Shown: positions 7,553 to 18,004, counted from the stretch's first letter. The stretch: 64,000 nucleotides of DNA from Burkholderiales bacterium (GCA_030684405.1 JAUXYA010000012.1:1-64000), one strand, 5' to 3'. The notes: generated by a model from the sequence alone, not told the origin. A program made the numbers and translations.

Positions 7553-8377
7553 TCAATCTTTGGGCCGGAATACCAAGTTAAGTTCCCGAAAGTGCCTCAT
7601 CAGCGCGGGATCGGGGGGTAGCGGGAGCGGGTCCGCTTGAATGATTGCCCGTTCGACTGCGGCATCGTATGCGGGAACGCTGCCAACCGAGCGCAGCAGC
7701 TTGGGCGCGTCCAGTATTGCTCCACCCGGCAGCACAATTACCCTAAACTCCACCTGCGCATTGTCAGGCACGTTGGGGGGCAGCACGATCAAACGACGGA
7801 TTTTTTCGCTGATCCTGCGCTTGTATTCATCGACCACCTTCGCCTGCGCTGCGGCCTGCTGGGCTGCCAGCGCATCACGCGCCTTCTGTTGCTCGGCGGC
7901 GACACGCGTGGCCTCGGCTTCCGCCGCCAGCTTCTGTTTCAGGACTTCTGCCTCGGCGCGTTTTTTCTTTTCGAGCTCTGCTTCGCGCGCCTTTTCTGCA
8001 GCCAGCTTCTTCTTTGCCTCGGCCTCCTGCTGCGCCTTCAACTGGCGTTCCTTTTCCTGCTTCTCCTTTAATGCGATGTCCGGCTTGGGCGCGGGCGCGG
8101 GTTCCGGCTTCGGTGGTGGCTTGGCTTCCACCTTCGGCACGGGCTTGGGCGGCTCCGGCTTCACTTCCGGCGGCGGGGGCGGGGGCGTCGGCGCTTCGAT
8201 CTTGGGCGGCGCCGCCGCCGGCAGGTCGCGCCAGAGGTCGACGATCACCGCGGTATCCACCTGCTTGTGCTGCCAGCTGACGCCGAACACCAGCAGCACC
8301 AGGAACAGCACGTGCATCGCGAAGGCCAGCCCGCCGGCCAGGGCCTCATCGCGGGAGTGGATCGCGTGAGTCGACAT
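7553..8377 (-). CDS. tolA: cell envelope integrity protein TolA
   Basis: 274 residues with the three TolA parts: one N-terminal transmembrane helix (AFAMHVLFLVLLVFGVSW), a long Pro/Lys/Glu region (PPPPPPEVKPEPPKP) leading into an Ala/Glu/Lys helical stalk (about residues 105-185), and a C-terminal TonB-like domain (VEFRVIVLPGGAILDAPKLLRSVG). The helix carries the TolQ/TolR contact, and the stalk spans the periplasm so the C-terminus reaches TolB/Pal. It begins 2 bases after tolR and runs into the tolB start. Confidence 0.95.
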   Translation of the reverse strand: MSTHAIHSRDEALAGGLAFAMHVLFLVLLVFGVSWQHKQVDTAVIVDLWRDLPAAAPPKIEAPTPPPPPPEVKPEPPKPVPKVEAKPPPKPEPAPAPKPDIALKEKQEKERQLKAQQEAEAKKKLAAEKAREAELEKKKRAEAEVLKQKLAAEAEATRVAAEQQKARDALAAQQAAAQAKVVDEYKRRISEKIRRLIVLPPNVPDNAQVEFRVIVLPGGAILDAPKLLRSVGSVPAYDAAVERAIIQADPLPLPPDPALMRHFRELNLVFRPKD

Positions 8378-8379
8378 CT

Positions 8380-8799
8380 TTATTGGGTGGCGCGCACCAG
8401 CAACCCTACTCTTTGCACGTTGTTACGCTGCAGCGTGTCCATGACGTCGACCACTTTTCTGTAGACGACCTCCTGGTCTGCGGCAATGACTACCGCCTGC
8501 TCGGGATTCTCTGTCTGCCGCTGCCGGATCAGGGTGATCACTTCATCAAGCTTCACCCGGCGCTCCGGCCGGCCGTCCTGATCACGGAATGAAAGGTCGC
8601 CGTTCTTGTCGATAATGACCTGCAGGGGAGCGACCTTGGCCGCGCTCGCCTTGGCCACCGAGGGCAGATCGATCTGGCTCGGACTCATCATCGGCGCAGT
8701 GACCATGAAAATCACCAACAGCACCAGCATCACGTCGATGTACGGCACGACATTGATCTGGTTCATCAGCCGGTGGCCGCTGCGTTTTTCGATGAGCAT
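8380..8799 (-). CDS. tolR: Tol system energising protein TolR (ExbD family)
   Basis: 139 residues: one N-terminal membrane helix containing the proton-path aspartate (NVVPYIDVMLVLLVIFMV) and a periplasmic domain ending NVQRVGLLV. TolR with TolQ forms the proton-driven stator that powers TolA during constriction. It sits between tolQ and tolA with 15-base and 2-base gaps. The sequence is full length for the family. Confidence 0.96.
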   Translation of the reverse strand: MLIEKRSGHRLMNQINVVPYIDVMLVLLVIFMVTAPMMSPSQIDLPSVAKASAAKVAPLQVIIDKNGDLSFRDQDGRPERRVKLDEVITLIRQRQTENPEQAVVIAADQEVVYRKVVDVMDTLQRNNVQRVGLLVRATQ

Positions 8800-8814
8800 C
8801 GCTGGCCCGACTCC

Positions 8815-9474
8815 TTAGTGCACCTGCCGCTGCAGGATGTTGGAGAACTCTTCGGTGAAAGAATCAAAGCGGATCGCCAGCCGGTTCACGTCGCCGGCGA
8901 AGCGGTTGTAGGCGACGACTGCCGGAATCGCCGCGAACAGGCCGATCGCGGTGGCGATCAGCGCCTCGGCAATGCCCGGCGCGACATGACTCAGCGTCGC
9001 CTGCCCGACGTTGGCCAGCCCGCGGAAGGAATTCATGATGCCCCACACCGTGCCGAGCAGCCCGACATAGGGGCTGACCGAACCGACCGAGGCAAGGAAG
9101 GACAGCGAGGATTCGAGCTTGTCCATTTCGCGCTGGTAGGTCGCGCGCATCGCGCGCCGCGTGCTGTCCATCAGCGCGCCGACATCGGTGCCGGGCTCGC
9201 GGCGGTGTTTGGTGAACTCGCGGAAGCCGGATTCGAAGATGCGCTCGAGGCTGCCTGCGGAATCACGGGCATTGACCGCGCGCTGGAACAGGTCGTTCAA
9301 ATCGGCGCCGCTCCAGAACTGGCGCTCGAACTCCGCAGTCTGCTTTTCCGTGCGCCGCAGCGTGAACACCTTGAGAAAAATGTAGTACCAGGAAAACAGC
9401 GAGGCAAGCAGCAGGATCGCCATCACCAGCTGCACCGGCAAGCTCGCGCCGCTGATCAGGCTGAGCACCGACAT
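8815..9474 (-). CDS. tolQ: Tol system proton channel protein TolQ
   Basis: 219 residues from the chosen ATG (MSVLSLISGASLPVQLVM); the open frame extends further upstream, but that part overlaps ybgC and is unlike the family. It contains three membrane helices: residues about 12-35, then a pair around SLSFLASVGSVSPYVGLLGTVWGIM and ALIATAIGLFAAIPAVVAYNRF. The latter carry the conserved Thr and small-residue lining of the MotA/TolQ/ExbB channel. It is the first of the tolQRAB set and follows ybgC. Confidence 0.96.
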   Translation of the reverse strand: MSVLSLISGASLPVQLVMAILLLASLFSWYYIFLKVFTLRRTEKQTAEFERQFWSGADLNDLFQRAVNARDSAGSLERIFESGFREFTKHRREPGTDVGALMDSTRRAMRATYQREMDKLESSLSFLASVGSVSPYVGLLGTVWGIMNSFRGLANVGQATLSHVAPGIAEALIATAIGLFAAIPAVVAYNRFAGDVNRLAIRFDSFTEEFSNILQRQVH

Positions 9475-9508
9475 GTCATGCGTGAGTGTGGGGTTCAATG
9501 TCCAGTCC

Positions 9509-10018
9509 CTATTCCTGTTGTTCCATCTTTTCGCGCATCTCCCGCGGCAAGCGGGCTGGTCTGAAGCGGCCGGTATCGACGCAGACCACATCGACCTCGG
9601 CCTGCGCGATCCGCTCTTCACCACGCAGCACCTGCTGCATGAAGCGAATATGGCTGCCGCCGACGTTAACGACTTCCACGGTCACCTGCAAGCTGTCGTT
9701 GAATCGCGACGGTCTGTGGTATTCGATGTTCACCGCGCGCACCACGAACAGCACGCCATGCGTCGCCGCCAACTGCGGTTGTTCGAAGCCCAGCACGCGC
9801 AACCACTCGGTGCGCGCGCGTTCCATGAAACTCAGGTAGTTCGCGTAATAAACGACGCCGCCGGCATCCGTGTCCTCGTAATAAACGCGGACCGGCCAGG
9901 AAAAGGGTTGAAGCTGTTGCGAACGGACTTCGACAGGACGCGACTGCGGTGGCAGTGCAGTCGCCGATGGCGTAGCAGAGGGGGGGGATTTCTGCGCCTT
10001 TTTTCTATATTTATTCAA
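9509..10018 (-). CDS. ybgC: acyl-CoA thioesterase YbgC (tol-pal associated)
   Basis: Hot-dog fold thioesterase; the family core starts at WPVRVYYEDTDAGGVVYYANYL, with the catalytic Asp in YYEDTDAGG and the ERARTEWLR helix. The annotated 169 residues include about 43 N-terminal residues rich in Ser/Pro/Gln that family members usually lack. No good downstream ATG exists, so the extension may be real or an unusual start may be used. YbgC hydrolyses short or long acyl-CoA/ACP thioesters at the membrane and is conserved as first gene of the tol-pal cluster. Its start overlaps an AT-rich repeat. Confidence 0.9.
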   Translation of the reverse strand: MNKYRKKAQKSPPSATPSATALPPQSRPVEVRSQQLQPFSWPVRVYYEDTDAGGVVYYANYLSFMERARTEWLRVLGFEQPQLAATHGVLFVVRAVNIEYHRPSRFNDSLQVTVEVVNVGGSHIRFMQQVLRGEERIAQAEVDVVCVDTGRFRPARLPREMREKMEQQE

Positions 10019-10040
10019 TTAAAACAAATACTTACGATAT
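10014..10040 (+). repeat. AT-rich dispersed motif between ruvB and ybgC
   Basis: Reads TTCAATTAAAACAAATACTTA then CGATAT, related to the copies at 36187 and 58649. It fills the short ruvB-ybgC spacer and overlaps the ybgC start. Relative to ybgC it is in the opposite orientation. Confidence 0.4.
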
Positions 10041-10043
10041 ATG

Positions 10044-11096
10044 TCATGGCGTCTGCGTTCCACCATCCCACAGATCGCGCGCACCGTCGGCACGCGGTAC
10101 TACGAGTCCGAAATGACGGTAAGCCGCGGCAGTCGCCACCCGTCCGCGCGGCGTGCGTTGCAGGTAGCCCTGCTGGATCAGATACGGCTCGAGCACGTCT
10201 TCGATGGTGTCGCGCTCCTCGCCGATTGCAGCGGCAAGGTTATCAACACCCACCGGACCGCCGCCGAATTTGTCGATGACCGCCTGCAGCAGTTTGCGGT
10301 CCATCACGTCGAGGCCGACCGGATCGACATCGAGCATCCGCAACGCGTCGTCGGCCACTTTGCGCGTGACCCGCCCTTCGGCGCGCACCTCGGCAAAGTC
10401 GCGTACCCGGCGCAGCAGGCGGTTGGAAATCCGCGGTGTGCCGCGCGAACGGCCGGCGACCTCACGCGCGCCCTCGGCATCGATGCCGACATCGAGCAAT
10501 CCTGCCGAGCGCTCGACGATGCGCGTCAATTCATCGGTGGTGTAGAACTCGAGCCGGGCAACGATGCCGAAACGGTCGCGCAGCGGGTTGGTCAGCATGC
10601 CGGCGCGCGTGGTCGCGCCAACCAGCGTGAACGGCGGCAGGTCGAGCTTGACCGAACGCGCCGCCGGGCCTTCGCCAATCATGATGTCGATCTGGAAATC
10701 CTCCAGCGCCGGGTAGAGGATTTCCTCGACCACCGGCGACAGGCGATGGATCTCGTCGATGAACAGCACGTCGTTGGGCTCGAGGTTGGTCAGCATTGCC
10801 GCGAGGTCACCGGCGCGCTCGAGCACCGGGCCCGAGGTATGACGCAGGTTGACGCCCATCTCGCGGGCGATGATGTGGGCCAGTGTAGTCTTGCCCAGCC
10901 CCGGCGGCCCGAACAGCAGCACGTGGTCCAGCGATTCCTTGCGCTTGCGCGCAGCCTCGATGAATATCGACAGCTGCCCGCGTATTTTTTCCTGGCCGAC
11001 GTATTCATCGAGCGCCTTCGGGCGCAGCGCGCGCTCGAAGACTTCCTCCTGCGCGGAAACCGGGGCGGCGGCAATCAGGCGATCGGTTTCAATCAT
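10044..11096 (-). CDS. ruvB: Holliday junction branch migration ATPase RuvB
   Basis: 350 residues, full length. N-terminal [19 protein letters not shown], Walker [16 protein letters not shown], Walker [10 protein letters not shown], sensor/arginine-finger region [18 protein letters not shown], and the C-terminal winged helix ending [16 protein letters not shown]. RuvB hexamers pump DNA through the RuvA-bound junction. Unlike the other ruv junctions here, it is separated from ruvA by 147 bases that hold a dispersed repeat. Confidence 0.98.
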   Translation of the reverse strand: MIETDRLIAAAPVSAQEEVFERALRPKALDEYVGQEKIRGQLSIFIEAARKRKESLDHVLLFGPPGLGKTTLAHIIAREMGVNLRHTSGPVLERAGDLAAMLTNLEPNDVLFIDEIHRLSPVVEEILYPALEDFQIDIMIGEGPAARSVKLDLPPFTLVGATTRAGMLTNPLRDRFGIVARLEFYTTDELTRIVERSAGLLDVGIDAEGAREVAGRSRGTPRISNRLLRRVRDFAEVRAEGRVTRKVADDALRMLDVDPVGLDVMDRKLLQAVIDKFGGGPVGVDNLAAAIGEERDTIEDVLEPYLIQQGYLQRTPRGRVATAAAYRHFGLVVPRADGARDLWDGGTQTP

Positions 11097-11129
11097 CGAA
11101 AATCCTGCAAATGGTTTTCAAACCAATTG

Positions 11130-11215
11130 CTGCAAATATCTCCCCTCTCCCTTTGGGACCAGGGAACACTGGACGCGGAGCAGAGGGGTCGGGGGTGAGG
11201 GTGAAATACCTCAAT
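11130..11215. repeat. REP-like element between ruvA and ruvB
   Basis: A G/C-biased tract (CTCCCCTCTCCCTTTGGGA ... GCGGAGCAGAGGGGTCGGGG) able to fold on itself, followed by AAATACCTCAATC. A related copy begins the window at 1-30. It lies in the only real gap of the ruv gene train (11097-11243). Confidence 0.55.
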
Positions 11216-11243
11216 CATCGTATAGAAGCTCGGGTTCAACATT

Positions 11244-11819
11244 TCACGCTTTCGAGAGCAGCTTCAGGGCCTGGCGGATGCCCTCGGTCACCGCGACGCC
11301 GGCCGGCAACTGGCCCACGGCCCAGCTGACTTCCTTGTCGTTATAACCGAGCGCACTCAGTGCATTGGCAATGTCGCTGCCGCCGGCGACAGCACCCGCA
11401 GCGGCCTGTACGCCAGCCTTGGGCAGGCGGTCACGCAGTTCAAGCAACAGGCGTTCCGCGGTCTTCTTGCCGATACCCGGGATCCTGGTCATGCGACCGA
11501 CGTCCTGGGCACGCACCGCTTCCTGCAGTTCCGCCACCGACAAACCCGAGAGCACCGACAGCGCGGTACGCGCGCCGACGCCGGAAATCCGGATCAGCTG
11601 GCGAAACAGCGCACGCTCGGCCTCGGTGGCGAAACCGTAAAGCAAATGCGCGTCCTCGCGCACCACGAGCTGGGTGTAAAGGATGACGTCGGCGCCGGTG
11701 GCCGGCAATTGGTAGAGCGTGCTCATCGGCACGTCGATTTCATAACCGATGCCCTGCACGTCCACCGTGATTTGCGGCGGCTGCTTGGCCAGCAAACGTC
11801 CCGATACGCGGCCGATCAT
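11244..11819 (-). CDS. ruvA: Holliday junction DNA-binding protein RuvA
   Basis: 191 residues. N-terminal OB domain ([34 protein letters not shown]), two helix-hairpin-helix motifs ([17 protein letters not shown] and [16 protein letters not shown]), a flexible Ala/Gly linker, and the C-terminal RuvB-binding domain ([16 protein letters not shown]). It starts with an ATGA overlap on the stop codon of the upstream glycosyltransferase-like gene, so translation is probably coupled to it. Confidence 0.97.
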   Translation of the reverse strand: MIGRVSGRLLAKQPPQITVDVQGIGYEIDVPMSTLYQLPATGADVILYTQLVVREDAHLLYGFATEAERALFRQLIRISGVGARTALSVLSGLSVAELQEAVRAQDVGRMTRIPGIGKKTAERLLLELRDRLPKAGVQAAAGAVAGGSDIANALSALGYNDKEVSWAVGQLPAGVAVTEGIRQALKLLSKA

Positions 11820-13012
11820 GTGGCGGACCCTGCTCCCTGTGCGGCTAAGACTTCAATTCGGGCAATGGCCCGGTCAGTCATTGTACCAACAGACTGCGTG
11901 GCGAGCGCGCGCGCACTGCGACTGTACGCCGAATCGCCGAGCATCGCCGCCAGCGCAGCGGCGATATCCGGGGCCGGGTCGTCGGGGTTGACGACGCGGC
12001 CGGCGCCGAGTCGTTCCAGCGCGCGGCCCAGCAGAAAATGCTCGAGATGCTTGGGCAGCACCAGCACCGGACGGCCGCCCTGCAGCATGCCCAGCGTAGT
12101 GCCGACATTGCCGTGGCAGACGCAAAGGGCGCAGTCCTTCACCACGCGCTGAAAATCGAGCAGCCCGGGCGCGAAGTGCAGGCGCGCGCTGCCATGACGC
12201 TGCGCCAGCGCATTGTTTCCGCCCAAGACATGCACCAGCACGCGGGCGCCGCTGGCCGCCAAGGCCTGCAGCGCGTGCTCCACGTGTGGATAATCCGCAT
12301 GCAGATAGGCGAATACCGGAGCCCCCTCTCCCGCCGGCCACTGCGGAACGGCAGTGCCGGTCGAAAGCGCCTGCAGACCGAGATAGTCGCCGGCATCACG
12401 CGCACCATAGGGATCGAGCTCCGGTGTGCCCGAAAAAAATGCAGCGACACCGGCAAAAATCCCGTGAACAGCTTCCAGACGCTCGGCCGCCGGTAGCTGC
12501 GAGTTGATCGCCGTCAGCACGCGCTTGTCGCTGTCGGCAAGACGCTCCGTCGGCACAGCAGCCCAGGGCCGCATGTTCGGCGTCGGCGCCACTGGCGGCG
12601 GCACGTTGAAAGGACTGCCGATCACCGCGCGTGCGATGCCGAGGCTGCGCGCGGCAAGCAGTGCCGTCGGCGCATGATCGGCGATCAGCAAGTCGGCATC
12701 CGCGCTGCGGATCAGCGAACGCCAGGCCCTGAGCATCGCCCCCAGCATCGGCGGCTCGAGGTAACCGTAGCGCATCAGGATTTCGGAATAATTCAGAGGT
12801 GGCTCCTGCAGGCCGCCGTAGGTGTTCAGGCACAGGGGCGCCTGATGCAGCTTGACCGGCAAGTCGCCGAGCGCCTGCGCGGCACCGGCGATTTCGCGCG
12901 CGGCAACATGCAGTTCATGCCCTCGCTCAAGCAGACGCGGCACCAGCCCGAGGAAGGGGCCGAGGTGGCCAAAACCGGTGCCCAGCTCCCAGGCGAGGAG
13001 AATCCGGCTCAT
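11816..13012 (-). CDS. GT1/MurG-like glycosyltransferase, second of a tandem pair
   Basis: 398 residues, GT-B type. N-terminus [19 protein letters not shown] resembles the nucleotide-sugar transferase start with a glycine-rich loop and His. The C-terminal donor-binding half has [29 protein letters not shown] then [13 protein letters not shown], the pattern HGxxGT...G.P.l.lP...eQ of UDP-glucuronosyl/glucosyl-like transferases. It is a clear paralog of the neighbouring gene (shared [33 protein letters not shown]). No signal peptide or membrane segment is seen, so it is probably cytoplasmic. Acceptor unknown. It lies between ruvC and ruvA with ATGA overlaps on both sides, an unexpected place for a sugar transferase. 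Confidence 0.78.
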   Translation of the reverse strand: MSRILLAWELGTGFGHLGPFLGLVPRLLERGHELHVAAREIAGAAQALGDLPVKLHQAPLCLNTYGGLQEPPLNYSEILMRYGYLEPPMLGAMLRAWRSLIRSADADLLIADHAPTALLAARSLGIARAVIGSPFNVPPPVAPTPNMRPWAAVPTERLADSDKRVLTAINSQLPAAERLEAVHGIFAGVAAFFSGTPELDPYGARDAGDYLGLQALSTGTAVPQWPAGEGAPVFAYLHADYPHVEHALQALAASGARVLVHVLGGNNALAQRHGSARLHFAPGLLDFQRVVKDCALCVCHGNVGTTLGMLQGGRPVLVLPKHLEHFLLGRALERLGAGRVVNPDDPAPDIAAALAAMLGDSAYSRSARALATQSVGTMTDRAIARIEVLAAQGAGSAT

Positions 13013-14211
13013 CCCGGAAGCTCAGCCCCGGCGCTCTCGATTCGCAGCGCAGCGTGCTCGACGAGGTCGGCAGTGGATTCGCTGCCGTGACGCTGCGCCA
13101 ATGCCTCTGCCCTCTGTGTATACACGGATTCATCCAGCAGTCGCCGGAGCGAACCAGCGAAGTCAGGCGCTGCGGTTTCCGGATGGACCGTCAGCCCCGC
13201 CCCGAGTTTTTCGACATTGCGCGCGAGCAGATACTGCTCCAGTTGCGCCGGCAGCAGCAACAACGGTTTGCCGGCGCGCAGGGTGGCCGTCACTGTCCCC
13301 AGGCCACTGTGGCAGACCACTGCATCGCATTCGGCCGCCGTGGCCAGCATGTCGACGTGGCCCGCAGTAAACGACAGGCGCGGCCCGCGGTGCCTTGCTA
13401 CCTGATCCGGCCGTCCGCCGACAAGGTTGACGACACAGCGCGCGCCACAGCCCGACAGTGCGGCAAGGCAACTGTCGATATGCGGGTATTCCTGGCGCAG
13501 ATAGGCAAACAGCCGCGGTCCGTCCCCCTCGGGCCACTGCACCCGGTTGCTACCGCTGCGTCCGGCCAGCAGTCCGAGGTAGTTCGCAGGTTCGCGGGGT
13601 CCGTACGGATCGAGTTCGGGAATGCCGACGAACAGCCGGCGGCTGCCTTCGAAGAGTTGATGCACCGCAGTCATGGGTGCATCGCCGGACGGCAATGCCG
13701 CATTGATCGTGCCGATCACGGCCTCGTCGCTGGTAGCGAGACGCTCCCGAGATACCGCCAGCCAGTCGCGCATGTTCGGCGACGGCGATACCTCGGGCGG
13801 CACCGAGAACGCATTGCCGAAGGTGCAACGGCGGACACCGCTGCCGCGGGCGGCAAGCAGCGCCGTGGGCGCATGGTCTGCGATCAACAGTTCGGCCGCG
13901 GCAAGTTCGAGCAGGCCCTGCCAGCCTCGCAACAGGGCTCCAAGCATTGGGGCATCGATATAGCCGTAACGCATCAGAATTTCCGAGTAACTGAGCGGGG
14001 GGTCGGCCAGGCCACCGTAATTGCGAGAGCATGCCGGTGCCGGAAGGATGCGCACCGGCAATCCCTCGAACACCATCGCCGCGCCGGCGAGGTCGCGCAC
14101 GGCCGCAGTTAAATCGTGACCACGCCGGAGCAGAACTTCGGCAATCTGGCGGAAGGCCGAGAGGTGTCCGACCCCGGCTCCCAGCTCCCATGCGAACAGG
14201 ATACGGCTCAT
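13009..14211 (-). CDS. GT1/MurG-like glycosyltransferase, first of a tandem pair
   Basis: 400 residues with the same layout as its downstream paralog. [10 protein letters not shown] (residues 11-20) is the N-terminal glycine loop; [23 protein letters not shown] and [16 protein letters not shown] lie in the acceptor half; [20 protein letters not shown] (His301) and PAQLEQ (321-326) form the donor site. Both copies keep these residues, so neither looks dead. The two proteins differ most at the C-terminus and in the central loop. It begins at an ATGA overlap with ruvC. The nearest known relatives are natural-product or rhamnosyl/glucosyl transferases, but the substrate cannot be inferred. Confidence 0.78.
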   Translation of the reverse strand: MSRILFAWELGAGVGHLSAFRQIAEVLLRRGHDLTAAVRDLAGAAMVFEGLPVRILPAPACSRNYGGLADPPLSYSEILMRYGYIDAPMLGALLRGWQGLLELAAAELLIADHAPTALLAARGSGVRRCTFGNAFSVPPEVSPSPNMRDWLAVSRERLATSDEAVIGTINAALPSGDAPMTAVHQLFEGSRRLFVGIPELDPYGPREPANYLGLLAGRSGSNRVQWPEGDGPRLFAYLRQEYPHIDSCLAALSGCGARCVVNLVGGRPDQVARHRGPRLSFTAGHVDMLATAAECDAVVCHSGLGTVTATLRAGKPLLLLPAQLEQYLLARNVEKLGAGLTVHPETAAPDFAGSLRRLLDESVYTQRAEALAQRHGSESTADLVEHAALRIESAGAELPG

Positions 14212-14738
14212 CGCAACCGGCCTGCTCGCCGCCGACGTCCGAGACCGACACCGCCGTAACCCTGGCCGCCGTGGGCATGGCAGATCGCGCAGGCCAGCGC
14301 GTCGGCGGCATCGGGACTGGGATCACCGGGCAGTTGCAGCAGACGCCTGACCATTGCCTGCACCTGTTCCTTGCGTGCATGGCCGGTACCGACAACCGCC
14401 TGCTTGACCTGCAGCGCGGTGTTTTCGGCAACCGGCAGCGCGCTGCCGACGGCAGCGCAGATTGCCGCGCCACGGGCCTGGCCGAGCAGCAACGTGGATT
14501 TCGGATTGACGTTGACGAAGACCTGCTCGATCGCGGCGCACTGCGGGCGGTAGCCGGCGATGACTTCCTGCAGTCCTTCGAGCAGGACCTTCAGGCGCTG
14601 CGGCAGCTCGCCGTCGCCGCTGCGGATGCAGCCGCTGGCGACATAGGCCAGTTTCTGGCCGCTCTGTTCGATGATTCCGAAACCGGTGACGCGCAGGCCG
14701 GGATCAATGCCGAGAATGCGGAGCGTCGCCGCGCTCAA
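14208..14738 (-). CDS. ruvC: crossover junction endodeoxyribonuclease RuvC
   Basis: 176 residues. RNase H-like fold with the catalytic acidic residues visible: [14 protein letters not shown] (Asp11 region), AAIEQVFVN (Glu), and [14 protein letters not shown] near the C-terminus. RuvC resolves Holliday junctions with RuvAB. It uses a TTG start that overlaps the yebC stop. Downstream, two glycosyltransferase genes separate it from ruvA. Confidence 0.96.
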   Translation of the reverse strand: MSAATLRILGIDPGLRVTGFGIIEQSGQKLAYVASGCIRSGDGELPQRLKVLLEGLQEVIAGYRPQCAAIEQVFVNVNPKSTLLLGQARGAAICAAVGSALPVAENTALQVKQAVVGTGHARKEQVQAMVRRLLQLPGDPSPDAADALACAICHAHGGQGYGGVGLGRRRRAGRLR

Positions 14739-15466
14739 GCGGGCTCGTCGAGGACCGCGGTGGTGTAGACCTCCTGCACGTCGTCGACGGCCTCGAGTGC
14801 GTCCAGGAGTTTCTGCATGCGCTGGGCGTCGTCGCCGGTAAGCGCGTTTTCGGTGGCCGGTTTCATCGTGACTTCCCCCAACTCCGGCTTGAAACCAGCC
14901 TTCTCCAGCGCTGCGCGCACCGCAGAAAATTCGGCCGGAGCGGTAACCACCTCGATGCTGCCGTCATCATGGGTCACAACATCCTCGGCGCCGCCCTCGA
15001 TCGCAGCGTCCATCAGCCTGGCTTCGTCAGTACCCGGCGCGAACAACATCTGGCCGCAGTGCTTGAACAGGAAGGCGACGGAACCGTCGGTGCCGAGGTT
15101 GCCGCCATGCTTGGTAAAAGCATGGCGCACGTCGGCCACAGTACGGGTGCGGTTGTCGGTCATGCAGTCGACCATCACCGCAGCGCCGCCGATGCCGTAA
15201 CCTTCGTAGCGTATTTCCTCGTAATTGACGCCATCAAGGTCGCCGGTGCCGCGCTTGATCGCGCGCTCGACGTTGTCCTTGGGCATGTTGTTGTCATAGG
15301 CCTTGTCCATCGCCAGCCGCAGGCGCGGATTGCTGCCGGGATCACCCCCGCCGAGGCGCGCCGAGACGGTGATTTCCTTGATCAGGCGCGTGAAGATCTT
15401 GCCCCGCTTGGCGTCCTGGCGACCCTTGCGGTGCTGGATGTTCGCCCACTTCGAATGTCCGGCCAT
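14735..15466 (-). CDS. yebC: YebC/PmpR family protein (TACO1-like)
   Basis: 243 residues from [20 protein letters not shown], the near-invariant start of the family; the longer open frame upstream is spurious. Motifs [13 protein letters not shown] and DDVQEVYT match. Members act as DNA-binding regulators or, as shown more recently, as ribosome-associated factors that relieve stalling. It leads the yebC-ruvC train, a widespread arrangement. A divergent gene starts 74 bases away. Confidence 0.95.
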   Translation of the reverse strand: MAGHSKWANIQHRKGRQDAKRGKIFTRLIKEITVSARLGGGDPGSNPRLRLAMDKAYDNNMPKDNVERAIKRGTGDLDGVNYEEIRYEGYGIGGAAVMVDCMTDNRTRTVADVRHAFTKHGGNLGTDGSVAFLFKHCGQMLFAPGTDEARLMDAAIEGGAEDVVTHDDGSIEVVTAPAEFSAVRAALEKAGFKPELGEVTMKPATENALTGDDAQRMQKLLDALEAVDDVQEVYTTAVLDEPA

Positions 15467-15539
15467 GGCGCTTGCTGATTCCTGCTGATAACCCGTTAGA
15501 ATGACTGAAATTTTATCATAGCGAACCCGGAAAACCGTC

Positions 15540-17051
15540 ATGGTCACGCCGCTGCTGATCGCCAAATCCGAACACGAACTCCATTTGCTGCCAGGTCTTG
15601 CCAACCGCCACGGCCTGATTGCTGGTGCCACCGGCACCGGCAAGACGGTGACGCTGCAACGCATGGCCGAACAGTTCTCCAAGGCCGGCGTGCCGGTGTT
15701 CATGGCCGACGTCAAAGGCGATCTTGCCGGACTGTCGCAGAAGGGTGAACCCAAACCAAAGATCGAAGAGCGCATCAAGCAGCTGGGCGTGGCCGACTTC
15801 ATCTATGAAGCCTGTCCGGTGGTGTTCTGGGACGCCTACGGCACCCAGGGCCACCCGGTGCGCACGACGATCTCCGAACTGGGGCCACTGCTGCTGGCGC
15901 GGCTGCTTAACCTTAACGACACCCAGCAGGGCGTACTGACTCTGGTATTCAAGATCGCCGACGACAACGGTCTGCTGCTGCTAGACCTGAAGGATCTGCG
16001 CTCGATGCTGCAGTTCACCGGAGACAATGCAAAACAGTTCACTACGCAGTACGGCAACATATCTGCGGCATCCATCGGGGCAATCCAGCGCGGCCTGCTC
16101 GAGATCGAGCAACAGGGCGGCGACCTGTTTTTCGCCGAGCCGGCGCTGAACATCCAGGACCTGTTGCAGACCGACGGCAAGGGACGCGGCGTCATCAATA
16201 TTCTCGCCGCCGACCGGTTGATGAACGCGCCGAAGCTCTATGCGACTTTCCTGCTGTGGATGCTCTCCGAACTGTTCGAGCAGCTGCCCGAAGTCGGCGA
16301 TCCGGAAAAGCCCAAGCTGGTGTTTTTCTTTGACGAGGCACACCTGCTATTCAATGACGCGCCACAGGCGCTTCTCGAGAAAATCGAGCAGGTAGTGCGG
16401 CTGATCCGCTCCAAGGGCGTCGGCGTCTATTTCGTCACCCAGAATCCGCTGGACATTCCCGACACCGTGCTCGGCCAGCTCGGCAACCGCGTGCAGCATG
16501 CATTGCGTGCGTTTACGCCGCGAGACCAGAAGGCCGTGAAAAGCGCGGCAACGACACTGCGCGCCAATCCGAAACTCAATGTCGAGGCCGCGATCACCGA
16601 ACTCGGCGTCGGCGAGGCGCTGGTTTCCCTGCTCGACGAGAAAGGCCGTCCGCACATCGTCGAGCGAGCGCTGGTGTTGCCGCCCGGCAGCCGCCTCGGC
16701 CCGGTGACGGCGGAAGAGCGCGCGGCAACGATCAAGTCTTCGCTGCTGGCTGGCGTCTATGAAAAGGTCGAGGACCGCGAATCGGCCTACGAAATCCTGG
16801 CGAAGAGGGTTCAGCAGCAGGTCGCCGCAGAACCCGCGAAAGGCGCGGCAGGCACGCCCGCTCAGGGTGGCGGCATGTTCGGCGCACTGGGCGAACTGCT
16901 CGGTGGCTCCACCGGGCCACGCGGCGGACGTCGCGAGGGCGTCGTTGAGATGGCGGCAAAAAGCGCGGCCCGCGCGATCGGCTCAGGGGTAGGCCGGGAA
17001 ATCTTCCGCGGCGTGCTGGGATCGATCCTCGGCGGCGGACGCCGGCGCTAG
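15540..17051 (+). CDS. HerA-like/DUF853 ATPase (YjgR type)
   Basis: 503 residues. Walker [14 protein letters not shown] (about residues 28-40), Walker [13 protein letters not shown], and arginine-containing sensor [13 protein letters not shown]. This is the HerA/FtsK-superfamily DUF853 protein known as YjgR in Escherichia coli. It belongs to the P-loop motors that move DNA or peptides, but no function has been shown for YjgR. A low-complexity Gly/Ala tail ([15 protein letters not shown]) precedes the end. It overlaps the following transporter gene by one base. No NurA-type nuclease gene sits beside it, unlike archaeal HerA. Confidence 0.9.
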   Translation: MVTPLLIAKSEHELHLLPGLANRHGLIAGATGTGKTVTLQRMAEQFSKAGVPVFMADVKGDLAGLSQKGEPKPKIEERIKQLGVADFIYEACPVVFWDAYGTQGHPVRTTISELGPLLLARLLNLNDTQQGVLTLVFKIADDNGLLLLDLKDLRSMLQFTGDNAKQFTTQYGNISAASIGAIQRGLLEIEQQGGDLFFAEPALNIQDLLQTDGKGRGVINILAADRLMNAPKLYATFLLWMLSELFEQLPEVGDPEKPKLVFFFDEAHLLFNDAPQALLEKIEQVVRLIRSKGVGVYFVTQNPLDIPDTVLGQLGNRVQHALRAFTPRDQKAVKSAATTLRANPKLNVEAAITELGVGEALVSLLDEKGRPHIVERALVLPPGSRLGPVTAEERAATIKSSLLAGVYEKVEDRESAYEILAKRVQQQVAAEPAKGAAGTPAQGGGMFGALGELLGGSTGPRGGRREGVVEMAAKSAARAIGSGVGREIFRGVLGSILGGGRRR

Positions 17052-17974
17052 TGCCGGCCGCAGGACCGGAGCGGCGCAGCCTCTACATCGGCATCGCCTG
17101 CGCACTTGCGGGCTCGATCGCCTTTTCCCTGAAACCGGTGCTGGTCAAGGCTGTCTACCAGTACGGTGTCGACACCACCACGCTGCTCGCTCTGCGCATG
17201 CTGTTCGCGGCACCGTTGTTCGCGCTGATGGCCTGGTGGGCCGGCAAGCCGGACACCGCGTTCACCGGCCGCGAGATCCTCGGCATCACTGCGCTGGGCT
17301 TTCTCGGTTACTACCTTGGCAGCTTCCTCGACCTTGCCGGCCTGCAGTACATCTCTGCGGGACTCGGTCGGCTGATCCTCTATCTCTATCCGACGCTGGT
17401 GCTGCTGATGTCGGCCGCCTTCCTCAAGCTGCCGCTGCGCGGACAGCATCTGGCCTCACTCGGACTGTCCTACGCCGGAATTACGCTGGTCTTCGGTGCT
17501 GAAGCGCAGGTGGGCGAACGGCCCGATCTGGCCGCACTGGGTGCGCTGCTGGTGTTCCTGAGCGCCGTGACCTATGCCGTCTATCTCGTGTCCGGCAGCC
17601 GCCTGGTGCACAAGTTCGGCTCGATGCGCTTCTCCGCCTACGCCTCGCTGATTGCCACCGGCTTTGTGATGGCCCACTTTTTCGCGATCCGTCCGCCGCA
17701 GGCGCTGATCGTCGCGCGCGAGGTCTATGAACTGGTGGCGATATTGGCGGTGTTCGCGACGGTCCTGCCACTGTGGCTGATGGCCGAGGGATTGAAACGC
17801 ATCGGCGCCAACCAACTGTCGCTGGTGGGCTGCATCGGCCCCATGGCAACCCTGGCCTTTGCCGCAGCATTCCTCGGCGAGGCGGTGACTCCTCTGCAAT
17901 TCACCGGTGCCGTGCTGGTGCTGGGCGGCGTGCTGATCATCAGCCTGAAGCCGCAGGCTGCGGCGCCGCGTTAG
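17051..17974 (+). CDS. EamA family (drug/metabolite) transporter
   Basis: 307 residues, ten predicted membrane helices in two EamA repeats: N-terminal half from YIGIACALAGSIAFSLKPVLV, C-terminal half ending FLGEAVTPLQFTGAVLVLGGVLIISLKP, a typical EamA finish. It uses a GTG start whose first base is the last base of the upstream stop codon. Substrate cannot be predicted; relatives export amino acids or metabolites. Confidence 0.87.
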   Translation: MPAAGPERRSLYIGIACALAGSIAFSLKPVLVKAVYQYGVDTTTLLALRMLFAAPLFALMAWWAGKPDTAFTGREILGITALGFLGYYLGSFLDLAGLQYISAGLGRLILYLYPTLVLLMSAAFLKLPLRGQHLASLGLSYAGITLVFGAEAQVGERPDLAALGALLVFLSAVTYAVYLVSGSRLVHKFGSMRFSAYASLIATGFVMAHFFAIRPPQALIVAREVYELVAILAVFATVLPLWLMAEGLKRIGANQLSLVGCIGPMATLAFAAAFLGEAVTPLQFTGAVLVLGGVLIISLKPQAAAPR

Positions 17975-18004
17975 TCCTGCTGCGGCGGCCGGGATGATTT
18001 GCGA

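Noticed and set aside
7860-8200. Tandem repeat tract
   Set aside because: The low-complexity DNA is the coding sequence of the TolA proline- and alanine/lysine-rich stalk, normal for that family.
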